Assembly (NCBI GenBank): GCA_964638775.1
Contig: CAZWZH010000022.1
Coordinates: 1 to 50,954, forward strand
DNA: 50,954 nt
Direction of reading: 5' to 3'
Source: Azophilus sp964638775
GTDB taxonomy: Bacteria; Pseudomonadota; Gammaproteobacteria; Pseudomonadales; Azotimanducaceae
This document shows, in pieces, positions 25,663 through 33,751 of this stretch (position 1 is its first letter; the number at the start of each line of letters is the position of its first letter). The notes below the pieces were generated by a model. It saw nothing but the letters and a program-made list of their open reading frames with translations, did no database searches and had not been told where the DNA came from. A program made the position numbers and the translations under genes.

Positions 25663-26898
25663 TCAAACGTCGCGGGGCAGTCCAAGGCCCCGCTCGGCGA
25701 TGATGTTGCGCTGGATGTTCGATGTCCCGCCGCCCATGGTGGCAGCCAGGGAACCCAGAACCTGGTTCACCCAGCGTTCGTTGCCGACGGCTCTGGACGG
25801 GCGCCTGGAAACGGCCTTGTCTTCGCCCGTATCCTGATCCGTGCCGTATGCCACGGCGGAGGCCAGCAGCATCGAGTCGTCACCGATCAGTTCGTGTGCG
25901 ATGCGCGCCACCTCCAGGCCGATGGTGTGCATGGTCACGAACTTGTTCATGTAACTGAGGGCGCCGGTGCTCTCATCCTTGGCATCCTTGGAGAACTGAT
26001 ACTGGCCCGACCAGTACGAAGAAAGTACGAACCCCTCCAGCGCCACTAGCCACTGGCGCACTTCCGGATCCTTGATGGCCTGCACCCCGTTGCGCGCGGT
26101 GCGCCTGGCGAGGCCTACGATCTTGCGGTACAGCTCGCGGCCCTGCTCCGGCCCGCCGAGTTGATCGCGTTCGAACTTCAACGTGGTGCGCGAGACCTCC
26201 CAACCCCTGCCGCGCTCTCCGACGATCCAGTCGGCCGGGGTTCTGGCATCGGTGAAGAACACCTCGTTGAACGAGGCGCCGCCGGTGATCTGGCGCAGGC
26301 GGCGCACCTCGATGCCTGGCTGATCCATGGGCACGAGCAGGTAGGAAATGCCGGCGTGACGCGGCTCGTCGGGCTCGGTGCGCACCAGGGCGAACATGTA
26401 ATCCGACAGGTGCGCGCGGCTCGTCCACACCTTCTGCCCGTTGATCACCCACTCACTACCCACCAGTTCGGCCCGCGTACGCAGGCTGGCGAGGTCCGAG
26501 CCGGCACCCGGCTCCGAATAGCCCTGGCACCAGATGTGATCGCCGTGAATGGCCGGCGGGATGAACCTTTCCTTTTGCCACTCGCTGCCCCATTGCAGCA
26601 GGGTGGGCACCACCCGGGAGATGCCGTTTCCCTCGATCTCCCGCGGCGCCCTTGCGGCGATGAACTCCTCGGTGATGATGCGCGCCCGGAGCGGGTCCGC
26701 TTCCTGTTCGGAACCGCCGAAGCGCCGGGGAATGCCCCGGTAGAGGTAGCCCCTGTCGATGGCCTTGAGCCGGAATGCCCGCACCTGGGCCGGGCGGTCC
26801 AGGTCGAGATCCACGCCCTTGGGGGGCCAGTTTTCCGCCAGGAAGGCACGCACTTCCTCCTGAAAGACCAGATACTCCCCGGTGTAGTCCAGGTTCAT
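25663..26898 (-). CDS. Acyl-CoA dehydrogenase
   Basis: A 411-residue acyl-CoA dehydrogenase with intact FAD-contact motif WCQGYSEPGAGSDLASLRTR and GQKVWTSRAHLSDYMFALVR. The C-terminal end is GGGTSNIQRNIIAERGLGLP, followed by RDV. It is the first gene of the minus-strand operon ACAD - MaoC-like - ACAD - enoyl-CoA hydratase. GGGAGG lies 6 bases before the ATG at 26898. A strong promoter candidate at 27063-27092 points towards it. Together with the short dehydrogenase at 23277 it may form a heterotetramer of the kind known from steroid side-chain breakdown (inference). Confidence 0.93.
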   Translation of the reverse strand: MNLDYTGEYLVFQEEVRAFLAENWPPKGVDLDLDRPAQVRAFRLKAIDRGYLYRGIPRRFGGSEQEADPLRARIITEEFIAARAPREIEGNGISRVVPTLLQWGSEWQKERFIPPAIHGDHIWCQGYSEPGAGSDLASLRTRAELVGSEWVINGQKVWTSRAHLSDYMFALVRTEPDEPRHAGISYLLVPMDQPGIEVRRLRQITGGASFNEVFFTDARTPADWIVGERGRGWEVSRTTLKFERDQLGGPEQGRELYRKIVGLARRTARNGVQAIKDPEVRQWLVALEGFVLSSYWSGQYQFSKDAKDESTGALSYMNKFVTMHTIGLEVARIAHELIGDDSMLLASAVAYGTDQDTGEDKAVSRRPSRAVGNERWVNQVLGSLAATMGGGTSNIQRNIIAERGLGLPRDV

Positions 26899-27062
26899 GA
26901 CGCGCCTCCCGCAAGTTCGGCAAGTGTACGCCAATCGGCCCGGGGCCCGGCGCGGGGACTATCCAGCGGTTTCATTCAGGCTCCCAACGCGTGCGGCGAA
27001 TGTGTCGGTCAAAACCACCCTGGCCCTTGTCGGGCGGATAGCCATTCGGATTCGTATAACTA

Positions 27063-27092
27063 ATTAAAATAGGGTTTCTTTATTTGAGTCAA
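27063..27092 (-). promoter_or_regulatory. Sigma-70 promoter candidate for the acyl-CoA dehydrogenase operon
   Basis: On the minus strand TTGACT (27087-27092) and TTTAAT (27063-27068) are 18 bases apart, five of six matches in each. The same two hexamers occur before the DUF35 gene at 47649-47677. It lies in the 314-base gap 26899-27212, whose remainder shows nothing else clear; the leader to the ATG at 26898 would be about 155 bases. Confidence 0.5.
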
Positions 27093-27212
27093 GCCGGCCA
27101 GGAAGTCGACCCCAGGCGACCCGGCTGCTCCTCCCGCTCGCGGATCAAGATTGCCAACGAGACCACTGAAAGGCCGACGATCGCCCTTTCGTTGGTCTGC
27201 AGCAACGCCTCG

Positions 27213-27698
27213 TCAGCCGTCGTGATAGGTGGAAGCCGGGTTGTTCCAGTGCAGCTTCACCCGCCGGTTGGCGATCAGCCAGCGCTCGCCGCTCTTTCTG
27301 AAACGGTCGACATAGGTGCCCATGTGGTCGGGCCCGAACCGCGTGTAGACGATGAAGTAGGTCCAGCACCTGGCTTCACTGTCGGAGACGAACTCGATGC
27401 GGCTGGTGGTCAGGTTGTGGCGCACGAACCCCACGCCACTTTCCGGATCGCCCGCACGCCTGGCGATGCCCGTTCCGAGTCCTTCGACGATTGCGGCCCG
27501 CCCTCGAAACGTGCCCGAACCGGTCTCCAGCACCCCGTCCTCGAAGAACGCGGAGGCCAGGCCTTCCAGGCGGCCCCTGTCCCCTTCGGTGTTGTAGATG
27601 GACATGGTGTGCCTGATGGCCTCGCGGGCCAAAGCCTGTTCCGGCGTCAAGGTCGCCTCCCTCCGGATCGGTCCGCGTCGGGTTACGGATACCGACAT
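27213..27698 (-). CDS. NTF2-like/SnoaL-like domain protein
   Basis: A 161-residue cone-fold protein of the SnoaL/NTF2 superfamily. Family features are the N-terminal helices (LTPEQALAREAIRHTMSIYN), then EGDRGRLEGLASAFFEDGVL, followed by ETGSGTFRGRAAIVEGL and a C-terminal strand KSGERWLIANRRVKLHWNNP. Similar small proteins act as hydratases, isomerases (for example ketosteroid isomerase-like) or binding proteins in aromatic and steroid pathways. The ATG at 27698 is chosen; an in-frame TTG lies 9 bases earlier. The specific reaction is not identifiable. Confidence 0.83.
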   Translation of the reverse strand: MSVSVTRRGPIRREATLTPEQALAREAIRHTMSIYNTEGDRGRLEGLASAFFEDGVLETGSGTFRGRAAIVEGLGTGIARRAGDPESGVGFVRHNLTTSRIEFVSDSEARCWTYFIVYTRFGPDHMGTYVDRFRKSGERWLIANRRVKLHWNNPASTYHDG

Positions 27699-27916
27699 GG
27701 TGCGCAATTCACTGCCGCTTGGGAAGAGCGCACCTCGGGGGAATACGGCGTCGGTTGCACTTTTTTGCGGGGACGTTCCGGCGCTCCTGATCCTTACCTA
27801 CCCGTCCAGGGGCAATGCTGCGGGCGGCAACGCCCGCACATTCGGGTGTGCTAACCTGCCCGGCCGGACCAACCCGGCGCCGGTTGCGCATCAGCGCCGA
27901 TCACAAGAGTCACAGC

Positions 27917-28549
27917 ATGCCATTCGACGTCACATCCCTGGTGAACCCGAACCACACGGCGCTGCTCACCAACGAAGTGCAGTCCAGCGTCCTCGATGCC
28001 GGTGGCGACCTGGCCGAGAACGCCCGAGGCATCGTCGGCAACATCGTCAGCCTGGCCGATGCGGCCCGCCGGGCGCGCGTACCGGTACTGCACGCCGTCA
28101 AGCATTTCCGCCGCGATTCGCTGGCGCGCAACCGCAACATCGTGCTGTACCAGCGCCGGGGCGTGCTGCCCGATGCGGATGCCCCGCCGGAGCCCGACAG
28201 CCGTCTGCAACCCGGGTGCCACGTGGTGCCCGAACTCGGCCCCGACAAGCGCGACCTGGTCATGACCCGCCTGCATGGCATGGGCGCGGTGCACGACAGC
28301 GGTATCGATCCGGTGTTGCGCATCCTGAGTGTCAGCACCGTGGTGGTGGTCGGCGTGTCGCTCAACGTGGGCATCACCAACAGCGTGATGGATCTCGCCA
28401 ACCGGGGATACGACGTGGTAGTGCCATCCGATGCGGTAGCGGGAACGCCAATGGAATACCAGGACCAGATAATGCGGCACACGATCAAGTACCTGGCTCG
28501 CGTGACGCCTACCCGGTCGATACTCGAAGCCTGGTCCGTCAACACTTGA
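27917..28549 (+). CDS. Isochorismatase-fold protein lacking the catalytic triad
   Basis: A 210-residue alpha/beta protein of the isochorismatase/cysteine hydrolase superfamily. The fold is clear from TALLTNEVQSSVLD (14-27) and VVVVGVSLNVGITNSVMDLA, followed by NRGYDVVVPSDAVAGTP. The normal Asp-Lys-Cys triad is replaced: E20 stands where DxQ gives Asp, R118 where Lys is expected, and G152 where the nucleophilic Cys sits. Similar Cys-less members occur in actinobacterial catabolic clusters, as far as I recall. It may have a different reaction or only bind a ligand. The ATG at 27917 lacks a strong ribosome site. It converges with the SDR at 28631. Confidence 0.85.
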   Translation: MPFDVTSLVNPNHTALLTNEVQSSVLDAGGDLAENARGIVGNIVSLADAARRARVPVLHAVKHFRRDSLARNRNIVLYQRRGVLPDADAPPEPDSRLQPGCHVVPELGPDKRDLVMTRLHGMGAVHDSGIDPVLRILSVSTVVVVGVSLNVGITNSVMDLANRGYDVVVPSDAVAGTPMEYQDQIMRHTIKYLARVTPTRSILEAWSVNT

Positions 28550-28630
28550 CCCAGGGTCGAACCGGCTGGGGCATGACTGGACTGATTCCCCGCGGAAAAC
28601 GGTGCCTGACTGAGCCGGGTTTGTACCCGG

Positions 28631-29410
28631 TCAGTGCTTGAACTCGGATCCCCCTGTCGCCGAGACGACGCTGCCCGAGGTGAAGCTCGAGGCGTTCGAC
28701 GCGAGAAACAATGCGGCGCCGACGATCTCGCGGGGCTCGCCGAGCCGCTGCAGCACATGGCCCTCCCGTGCCCGCGCCGTGGCCGCTTCCAGGTCCCAGG
28801 CCTTGGAGATGTCGGTTAGGAAAGGCCCCGGCATGAGGCAGTTCACCCTTACCTTGGGCGCAAATGCCCAGGCAAATCCGGTGGTCATGGCGTGTAACCC
28901 CGCTTTTGCCGCGGCATAGGGAATGATATTGGGCGTGGGCGTGAGGGCTCCGCCGCTGGAGACGAAGATGATGGAACCTCCATCGCCCTCCGCCATGCGC
29001 GTGCCGATGAGCGCCGTCAGCCGGAAGTGGCCTTTCATGTTGACGGCCATCACCTTGTCGTAGAGCGCTTCGGTTACATCGGTGATGTGGTCGTACAGCG
29101 GCGACATGCCGGCATTGTTCACCAGCACGTCCACGCGGCCGAACTTCTCGTAGGCAACGGATGCCAGGCGCTCCATGTCCTGCCAGTCACCGGTATGCGC
29201 ACCCACCGCCAGCGCCCGTCGGCCGGTGGTGGACTCCACCTCCGCGGCCAGTGCCTGGCAATTGTCGAGCTTGCGGCTGGAAACGACCACATCGGCGCCG
29301 GCCCTGGCGAACGCCAGCACCATCTCCCTCCCGAGCCCCCGGCTGCCGCCTGTGACCAGGGCAACCTTGCCGGTCATGTCGAAAACGCTCGCTATCGCAT
29401 GCTCATCCAC
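28631..29410 (-). CDS. SDR family oxidoreductase
   Basis: A 259-residue classical short-chain dehydrogenase. TGGSRGLG is at 20-27, VSSRK after beta-2 suggests NADP(H), NNAGMS is the structural motif, and PYAAAKAG holds the catalytic Tyr and Lys, with the serine in VSSGGAL. The C-terminus ends VVSATGGSEFKH. The GTG start at 29410 follows GAGGAG by 7 bases; the frame is also open to a TTG at 29425. It lies 34 bases downstream of the ACAD11-like gene and is probably co-transcribed with it. A weak hairpin (28610-28634) overlaps its stop codon. Confidence 0.92.
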   Translation of the reverse strand: MDEHAIASVFDMTGKVALVTGGSRGLGREMVLAFARAGADVVVSSRKLDNCQALAAEVESTTGRRALAVGAHTGDWQDMERLASVAYEKFGRVDVLVNNAGMSPLYDHITDVTEALYDKVMAVNMKGHFRLTALIGTRMAEGDGGSIIFVSSGGALTPTPNIIPYAAAKAGLHAMTTGFAWAFAPKVRVNCLMPGPFLTDISKAWDLEAATARAREGHVLQRLGEPREIVGAALFLASNASSFTSGSVVSATGGSEFKH

Positions 29411-29444
29411 AGCCGCGCTCCTCAAGGATATTCAATGGGTATCG

Positions 29445-30671
29445 TCAGTAGAAAAGGTCGCCACCGCAGGCCGAAGCGGTCGTGCCGTGCTTCTCGAAGG
29501 CCTTGACCACATTGCGCCCCACCCGCCACTTGTGCACTTCGTCCGGCCCGTCCACCAGACGTTGCGCGCGAATCCCGGTGTACCAGCGCGCAATCGGCGT
29601 ATCGTGCGTGTAACCCAGCGCGCCGTGCAGTTGCAAAGCGGTGTCCACCACCTTGTGAATCATGCGCGGGAGAAACACCTTGGCAATCGAGTTCTCCTGG
29701 CGCAGTTCCATGCCGTTCTCCATCTTGTAGGCGAGGTGCAGCACCATGAGGCGCGCCTGGTAGATCTCCTCGGCACACTCGGCAAGCATGAACTGGATGC
29801 CTTGCCGGTCGGCCACGGGCTGCCCGAACGTGACCCGCTGCGTTGCGTGGCCAACCGCCAGGTCGAGGGCTTTCTGCGCCAGCCCGATATTGCGCATGCC
29901 ATGACGCAGCCGGCCATAGCCGAGCCGGTGCTGACCCAGCGCGAAACCCTGGCCGGGTTCGCCCAGAATGGCGTCGGCCGGGAGCACGAGGTTGTCGATT
30001 TTCACCTCGCAATGCCCGCCGAACTCCTCGTAGTGTTTTTCGTCATGGCCCATGACCGGAACGTTGCGCAGGACCTCGTAGCCGGGACTCGGCAGGTCGA
30101 CCAGAAAGGCGCTGAACCGCTCATGGCGGGGATTGTCGGGATTGGTCTTGGCGAGCACCACGGCGAAGTCGGAAATGTTGGCAAGGCTCGTGAACCATTT
30201 CTCGCCGTTCAATACCCAGTTGTCGCCATCGCGCACCGCCGTGGTCTGCAGCCCGGTCGCATCGCCGCCGGCGGCGCGCTCGGTCATCGAATAACAGACC
30301 CGGGCATCGCCGTTCACCAGGCGCACCAGGTATTTTTTCTTCTGTGCCTCGGTACCGTAGCGGGCAATGGTGAGCATGGTGGCGTCGTCGGACCCCTGCG
30401 TATTCACGGCAAGGTCGCCCAGCGGGCTGCCGCCGAGTTCGTATTGCACGATGGCCATGGCCAAGGGCCCCAGGCCCAGGCCGCCCCATTCCTTCGGCAT
30501 GTGCGGGCACCACAAGCCATCGGCTTTCGCCTGGTTGTGCAGTTCCTTCAGAATTTCTTTGACAGGGCGGCTGCGCAACTGGGCTTCTGCAGGTACGCAA
30601 TACGTTTCCACAAACTCACGGTAGCGCAGCCCCAGTTGCTTGTGCTCTTCAGGAATCTCGAAGTCGATCAC
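29445..30671 (-). CDS. ACAD10/11-like acyl-CoA dehydrogenase
   Basis: A 408-residue acyl-CoA dehydrogenase. Its start VIDFEIPEEHKQLGLRYREF, followed by VETYCVPAE, the FAD-contact region CYSMTERAAGGDATGLQTTA and the C-terminal YTGIRAQRLVDGPDEVHKWR, followed by VGRNVVKAF, match the ACAD10/11 and FadE36-like group. That group handles long or branched (2-hydroxylated or 2-methyl) acyl-CoAs, so a branched or polycyclic substrate is plausible. The GTG start at 30671 follows GGGAGGG by 6 bases. A GntR-type regulator gene starts just upstream on the same strand (ends 30752). Confidence 0.93.
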   Translation of the reverse strand: MIDFEIPEEHKQLGLRYREFVETYCVPAEAQLRSRPVKEILKELHNQAKADGLWCPHMPKEWGGLGLGPLAMAIVQYELGGSPLGDLAVNTQGSDDATMLTIARYGTEAQKKKYLVRLVNGDARVCYSMTERAAGGDATGLQTTAVRDGDNWVLNGEKWFTSLANISDFAVVLAKTNPDNPRHERFSAFLVDLPSPGYEVLRNVPVMGHDEKHYEEFGGHCEVKIDNLVLPADAILGEPGQGFALGQHRLGYGRLRHGMRNIGLAQKALDLAVGHATQRVTFGQPVADRQGIQFMLAECAEEIYQARLMVLHLAYKMENGMELRQENSIAKVFLPRMIHKVVDTALQLHGALGYTHDTPIARWYTGIRAQRLVDGPDEVHKWRVGRNVVKAFEKHGTTASACGGDLFY

Positions 30672-30751
30672 GGTCGCCCTCCCTAGTTGATTGTTTTTGC
30701 TGCCGGCCGGCCGGCGCGCCTCCGGCAACGGGCAAAGTCACTAATTCAAGG

Positions 30752-31501
30752 TTACCTGGCCGCGGCCGCCCTCGGCTGCTTGCCTGCATCGCCGAGTTCA
30801 GCGGCGATCCATTGCTTCAGTAAGACGGACCGCTCGGCAAATCGATCGCGCGCGGCCCGTTGATCCTTCGCCAGAATCGCATCCACGCAGCCAATCGATG
30901 CCTTGTTCCATGCCTGCATGCGTTCGGGATGATTGGCATAGAGCTTGGTGGTGGACTGCTCGGCGCCGAACTGGTTGAACATGGTCAGGCTCAACTCGAT
31001 GGCCGGATTGCCGCTCAGTGCGCCAAGAATGCCCTCGAGTTCCGATTCCAATGCCAATAGCTGCCGCGCCGATTGCCGGCGCCCCTCCTCGGCAACCAGT
31101 TTTTCCCGCAATCGGGCCAACCGCTTTCTCGCCGCCTTATCGTCACTCGCTACCGCCAGCTCCACTCCCATGCGAAACACACCCTGGGCAGCCTCCAGAA
31201 CCTGCTGCAACGAGGTCTGGCGGGAATTGAGGTAGGCGGCCACCGCCCGGCTGACGGTATTGAGCGTCGGACGCCGGGCGAAGAACCCTCCGCCGACACC
31301 CCGCTTTATGGTAAGAACCTGTTCGTGGGCCAACAGGCGCGCCACCTGGCGGAAGGTCGGCCGGCTCACGCCCAGCGCCTCCATCAGATCCTCTTCGGAG
31401 CCGAGAAAGCTCCCCTCCTCCACCGCGAGCGCTCGCTTGCGCAACTGCACCGCTGCCTGGAACGTGACCGACGTTGCCTCTGCCGTCTCCTGATTCTTCA
31501 T
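30752..31501 (-). CDS. GntR-type (FCD-like) transcriptional regulator
   Basis: A 249-residue regulator. The winged helix near 15-75 contains SEEDLMEALGVSRPTFRQVA, the GntR recognition-helix pattern, then VLTIKRGVGGGFFARRPTLN. A helical effector domain follows (about 90-240), with an EGILGALSGNPAIELSLTMF segment. The FCD-type metal residues are not clear, so it is a divergent member. It lies upstream of the ACAD11-like gene and SDR on the same strand and is the most likely local regulator. Its effector is unknown, perhaps an acyl-CoA as in FadR. Confidence 0.85.
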   Translation of the reverse strand: MKNQETAEATSVTFQAAVQLRKRALAVEEGSFLGSEEDLMEALGVSRPTFRQVARLLAHEQVLTIKRGVGGGFFARRPTLNTVSRAVAAYLNSRQTSLQQVLEAAQGVFRMGVELAVASDDKAARKRLARLREKLVAEEGRRQSARQLLALESELEGILGALSGNPAIELSLTMFNQFGAEQSTTKLYANHPERMQAWNKASIGCVDAILAKDQRAARDRFAERSVLLKQWIAAELGDAGKQPRAAAAR

Positions 31502-31638
31502 CTTCCCGCCAACGAGCGCAGTGCCGTAATGTATGCCAGGGCCGCGAGGAAAAGCAAAAGGCCGCCGAGCGCTCTCGCTGTCGCACCGGCATTCATCATC
31601 CCGGTTGCCGATACCGGATGATTGTTGTGTACTTGTCT

Positions 31639-31817
31639 AGCCGCACCTGTTCATGAATGGACGTAGCGAGGTTGGCAAGAGTAGTGAAAACGCAGGGTGG
31701 CGCGGACCAGAGCGCGCGGAAGCGTGCTTACAGCACGTTGAGCACGCGACGGGAGCACGCCCTGCGTTTTCGCTGCTATTGACGACCGCAGTAGTCTATT
31801 CATGAACAGGTGCGGCT
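31639..31817. mobile_element. MITE-like element with 20-bp terminal inverted repeats
   Basis: AGCCGCACCTGTTCATGAAT (31639-31658) recurs exactly as its reverse complement at 31798-31817, giving a 179-bp element with perfect 20-bp ends. Inside is a second inverted pair (about 31680-31699 with 31758-31777, perfect core GAAAACGCAGGG / CCCTGCGTTTTC) and an inner hairpin CGTGCT-TAC-AGCACG (31723-31737). No coding frame is supported. It fills most of the 340-base gap between the GntR gene (start 31501) and the SDR at 31842. No clear target-site duplication is seen. The ends resemble the palindrome at 43181. Confidence 0.7.
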
Positions 31818-31841
31818 GAACACGTTAGCTGATCGGGGACC

Positions 31842-32666
31842 ATGATGGGCGATACATTCCTGGGCTATGAGGGCAAGCACGTACTGGTGATCGGGGCGGC
31901 CACCGGAATGGGGGCGGCCGCCGCACGGCAGGCCAGGTCACAGGGGGCGCGGGTCACCGCAATGGACGTGGCCGACATCGACTACCTCGTGGACGCGGCC
32001 GTGAGGGTCGACCTGCGCGACCGGGCGAGCGTCGATGCGGCCATCGGCCAACTGGACGGCGAAGTTCACAGGGTGTTCGCCTGCGCGGGCGTAGCCGACG
32101 GCACACCCGACATCGTCCTGATCAACTTTACCTCGCAGCGCTACCTGATCGAGACCCTGATCGACGGCGGGCGACTGGGGCGGGGCAGCTCCATCGTCAT
32201 GATTTCCTCCGTTGCCGGCCTGCCCTGGCAACGGAACATGGCCGCCGTGATGGACTTTCTCGATGCGACTGACTGGGAAGCGGCAACAGCCTGGGTCGAC
32301 GCTCACGATGACACGGACAACTACGTCTTCAGCAAGATGGCCATGAGTGCCTATGTGGCGCGTCAGGCCTTCCCGCTGCTGCGGCAGGGCATTCGCATCA
32401 ACGCCATTCAGCCCGGCCCAACGGATACGCCCCTGGCCCGGGCCAACGCCGATATCTGGCTCGGCTTCAGCAAGGACTATCGTGCTGCCGCCGGTGTGCA
32501 GACCCTCACCACGGACGAGATGGCGACCACGCTCCTGTTTCTCGGCAGCGATGCGGCAAGCGGCATCAACGGCGCCAACCTGCTCGTCGACCAGGGGCAG
32601 ATCGGCGCAGGCGCCACCGATGCGTTCGAATCAATTCCCATCAAGGCGATGCTCGGCCTGGCCTAG
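31842..32666 (+). CDS. SDR family oxidoreductase, 3-alpha-HSD/carbonyl reductase-like
   Basis: A 274-residue SDR. The nucleotide motif is IGAATGMG, MDVADIDY after beta-2 is acidic and favours NAD(H), and the catalytic YVFSKMAM pair lies at about 167-171. A long insert before it (NMAAVMDFLDATDWEAATAW) is typical of the 3-alpha-hydroxysteroid dehydrogenase/coniferyl-alcohol dehydrogenase subgroup. GGGGACC lies before the tandem ATG ATG start. It converges with the DapA-like gene; the 37-base space has only a 5-bp hairpin. A role on a hydroxysteroid-like alcohol is possible by subgroup, not shown. Confidence 0.9.
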   Translation: MMGDTFLGYEGKHVLVIGAATGMGAAAARQARSQGARVTAMDVADIDYLVDAAVRVDLRDRASVDAAIGQLDGEVHRVFACAGVADGTPDIVLINFTSQRYLIETLIDGGRLGRGSSIVMISSVAGLPWQRNMAAVMDFLDATDWEAATAWVDAHDDTDNYVFSKMAMSAYVARQAFPLLRQGIRINAIQPGPTDTPLARANADIWLGFSKDYRAAAGVQTLTTDEMATTLLFLGSDAASGINGANLLVDQGQIGAGATDAFESIPIKAMLGLA

Positions 32667-32703
32667 TGTCGTGTCACCGACAGGCGCGCGGCTTTCCCGT
32701 TGA

Positions 32704-33573
32704 TCAACCCAACGGTTCGAGACAGCATTCGAGCGCGCGCGCCTCGTCGACCGAAATTTCCAGGAGCGGTGCACGAACGCTGCCGCCATCGAAGCCGCGC
32801 AGGCGACAGGCGGCCTTGACCCTGGGGACGTAACTGCCGCGCCAGATATAGAGCAACGACGGGATCATGCGTGACCAGAGTGCCATGGCACCGGCGGTAT
32901 CCCTGCTGGCCGCCATTTCAAACAGCTTCACGCTTTCGCGCGGCATATAGTTGGCGCCGCCCCAGATACACCCCGGCGCACCGGCGATAAAGGCGAACAC
33001 GGTTATGGTATCGCAACCGTTCAGTACCTTGCAGCCCGTGGCGAGATATTCCTGGTGGGTGGTGAGATCACCGGCGCTGTCCTTGATGTAGTTGAAATGC
33101 TCGAGTTGATTCAGGCGTTTGAACAGGTCGACCGAAATGGCGATGCCGGTGGATTGCGGGATGTTGTAGCCGATGATGTCGGATTCGACCGCCGCATCGA
33201 CGGCCTCGTAGAACGCGAACAGCCCGTCATCGTCTTCCGGGCCTTCAAGGTAAGGCGGCAGAACCATCAGCGCATCGGCGCCCAACCCCTGTGCATGCCT
33301 GGAGCGTTCGACCACTTCGTCCTGCACCAGCGCCGAGGACTGGCAAATGAGATTGCAGCGTCCATCGATGCGCTTCGCGCCGAGTTCGTAGAGCCGTTCG
33401 CATTCGCGCCGGGTAAGGTAGGGGTGCTGGCCCGTACCGGAGCCGAGTACGAGTCCATGTACGCCGGCATCGATATAGATGTCGATCAATTCTTCCCAGC
33501 GCGCGTAGTCGATACTGCCGTCGGACCCCATCGGGGTCTGCATTGCGAGGTTGATTCCGGTGAGTTCGCTCAT
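32704..33573 (-). CDS. Dihydrodipicolinate synthase/N-acetylneuraminate lyase family aldolase
   Basis: A 289-residue (beta/alpha)8 class I aldolase. The substrate-binding GSGTGQ (44-49) stands where DapA has GTTGE. The proton-relay tyrosine is Y136 in IIGYNIPQSTG, and the Schiff-base lysine is K164 in NYIKDSAGD. Members of this family split or join 2-oxo acids. With these residues intact it is probably active, but the substrate is not the lysine-pathway one by context. It is divergent from the BNR-repeat gene at 33752, and a TGGAATACCA motif lies between them. Confidence 0.92.
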   Translation of the reverse strand: MSELTGINLAMQTPMGSDGSIDYARWEELIDIYIDAGVHGLVLGSGTGQHPYLTRRECERLYELGAKRIDGRCNLICQSSALVQDEVVERSRHAQGLGADALMVLPPYLEGPEDDDGLFAFYEAVDAAVESDIIGYNIPQSTGIAISVDLFKRLNQLEHFNYIKDSAGDLTTHQEYLATGCKVLNGCDTITVFAFIAGAPGCIWGGANYMPRESVKLFEMAASRDTAGAMALWSRMIPSLLYIWRGSYVPRVKAACRLRGFDGGSVRAPLLEISVDEARALECCLEPLG

Positions 33574-33655
33574 GATTCCGTTCCGATCAGGGGGTCAGGC
33601 CGAACTGGCGGCCATCGTGAGGCGTGCAAGGCGAATTCAATTCCTATAGCATGCC

Positions 33656-33668
33656 ATTTGGAATACCA
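33656..33668. promoter_or_regulatory. Candidate GntR-type operator, copy 1
   Basis: ATTTGGAATACCA, containing the near-palindrome TGGAATACCA, lies between the divergent DapA-like and BNR-repeat genes. The exact reverse complement of this 13-mer occurs at 40599-40611 in another divergent promoter of the same locus. TGG-TAN-CCA-like inverted repeats are usual for GntR/FCD regulators, and one is encoded at 44489. Confidence 0.45.
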
Positions 33669-33751
33669 ACGGTCGTGCGCATGACAACACACTCGTTTGC
33701 CGGTCGTCAACTCACGAGACGCCGCAGGCTGGTTGTGCTTCCGACGGGTCC

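Noticed and set aside
28610..28634. Hairpin between convergent genes as a bidirectional terminator
   Set aside because: It has a bulged stem, overlaps a stop codon and lacks a T-run on either strand.
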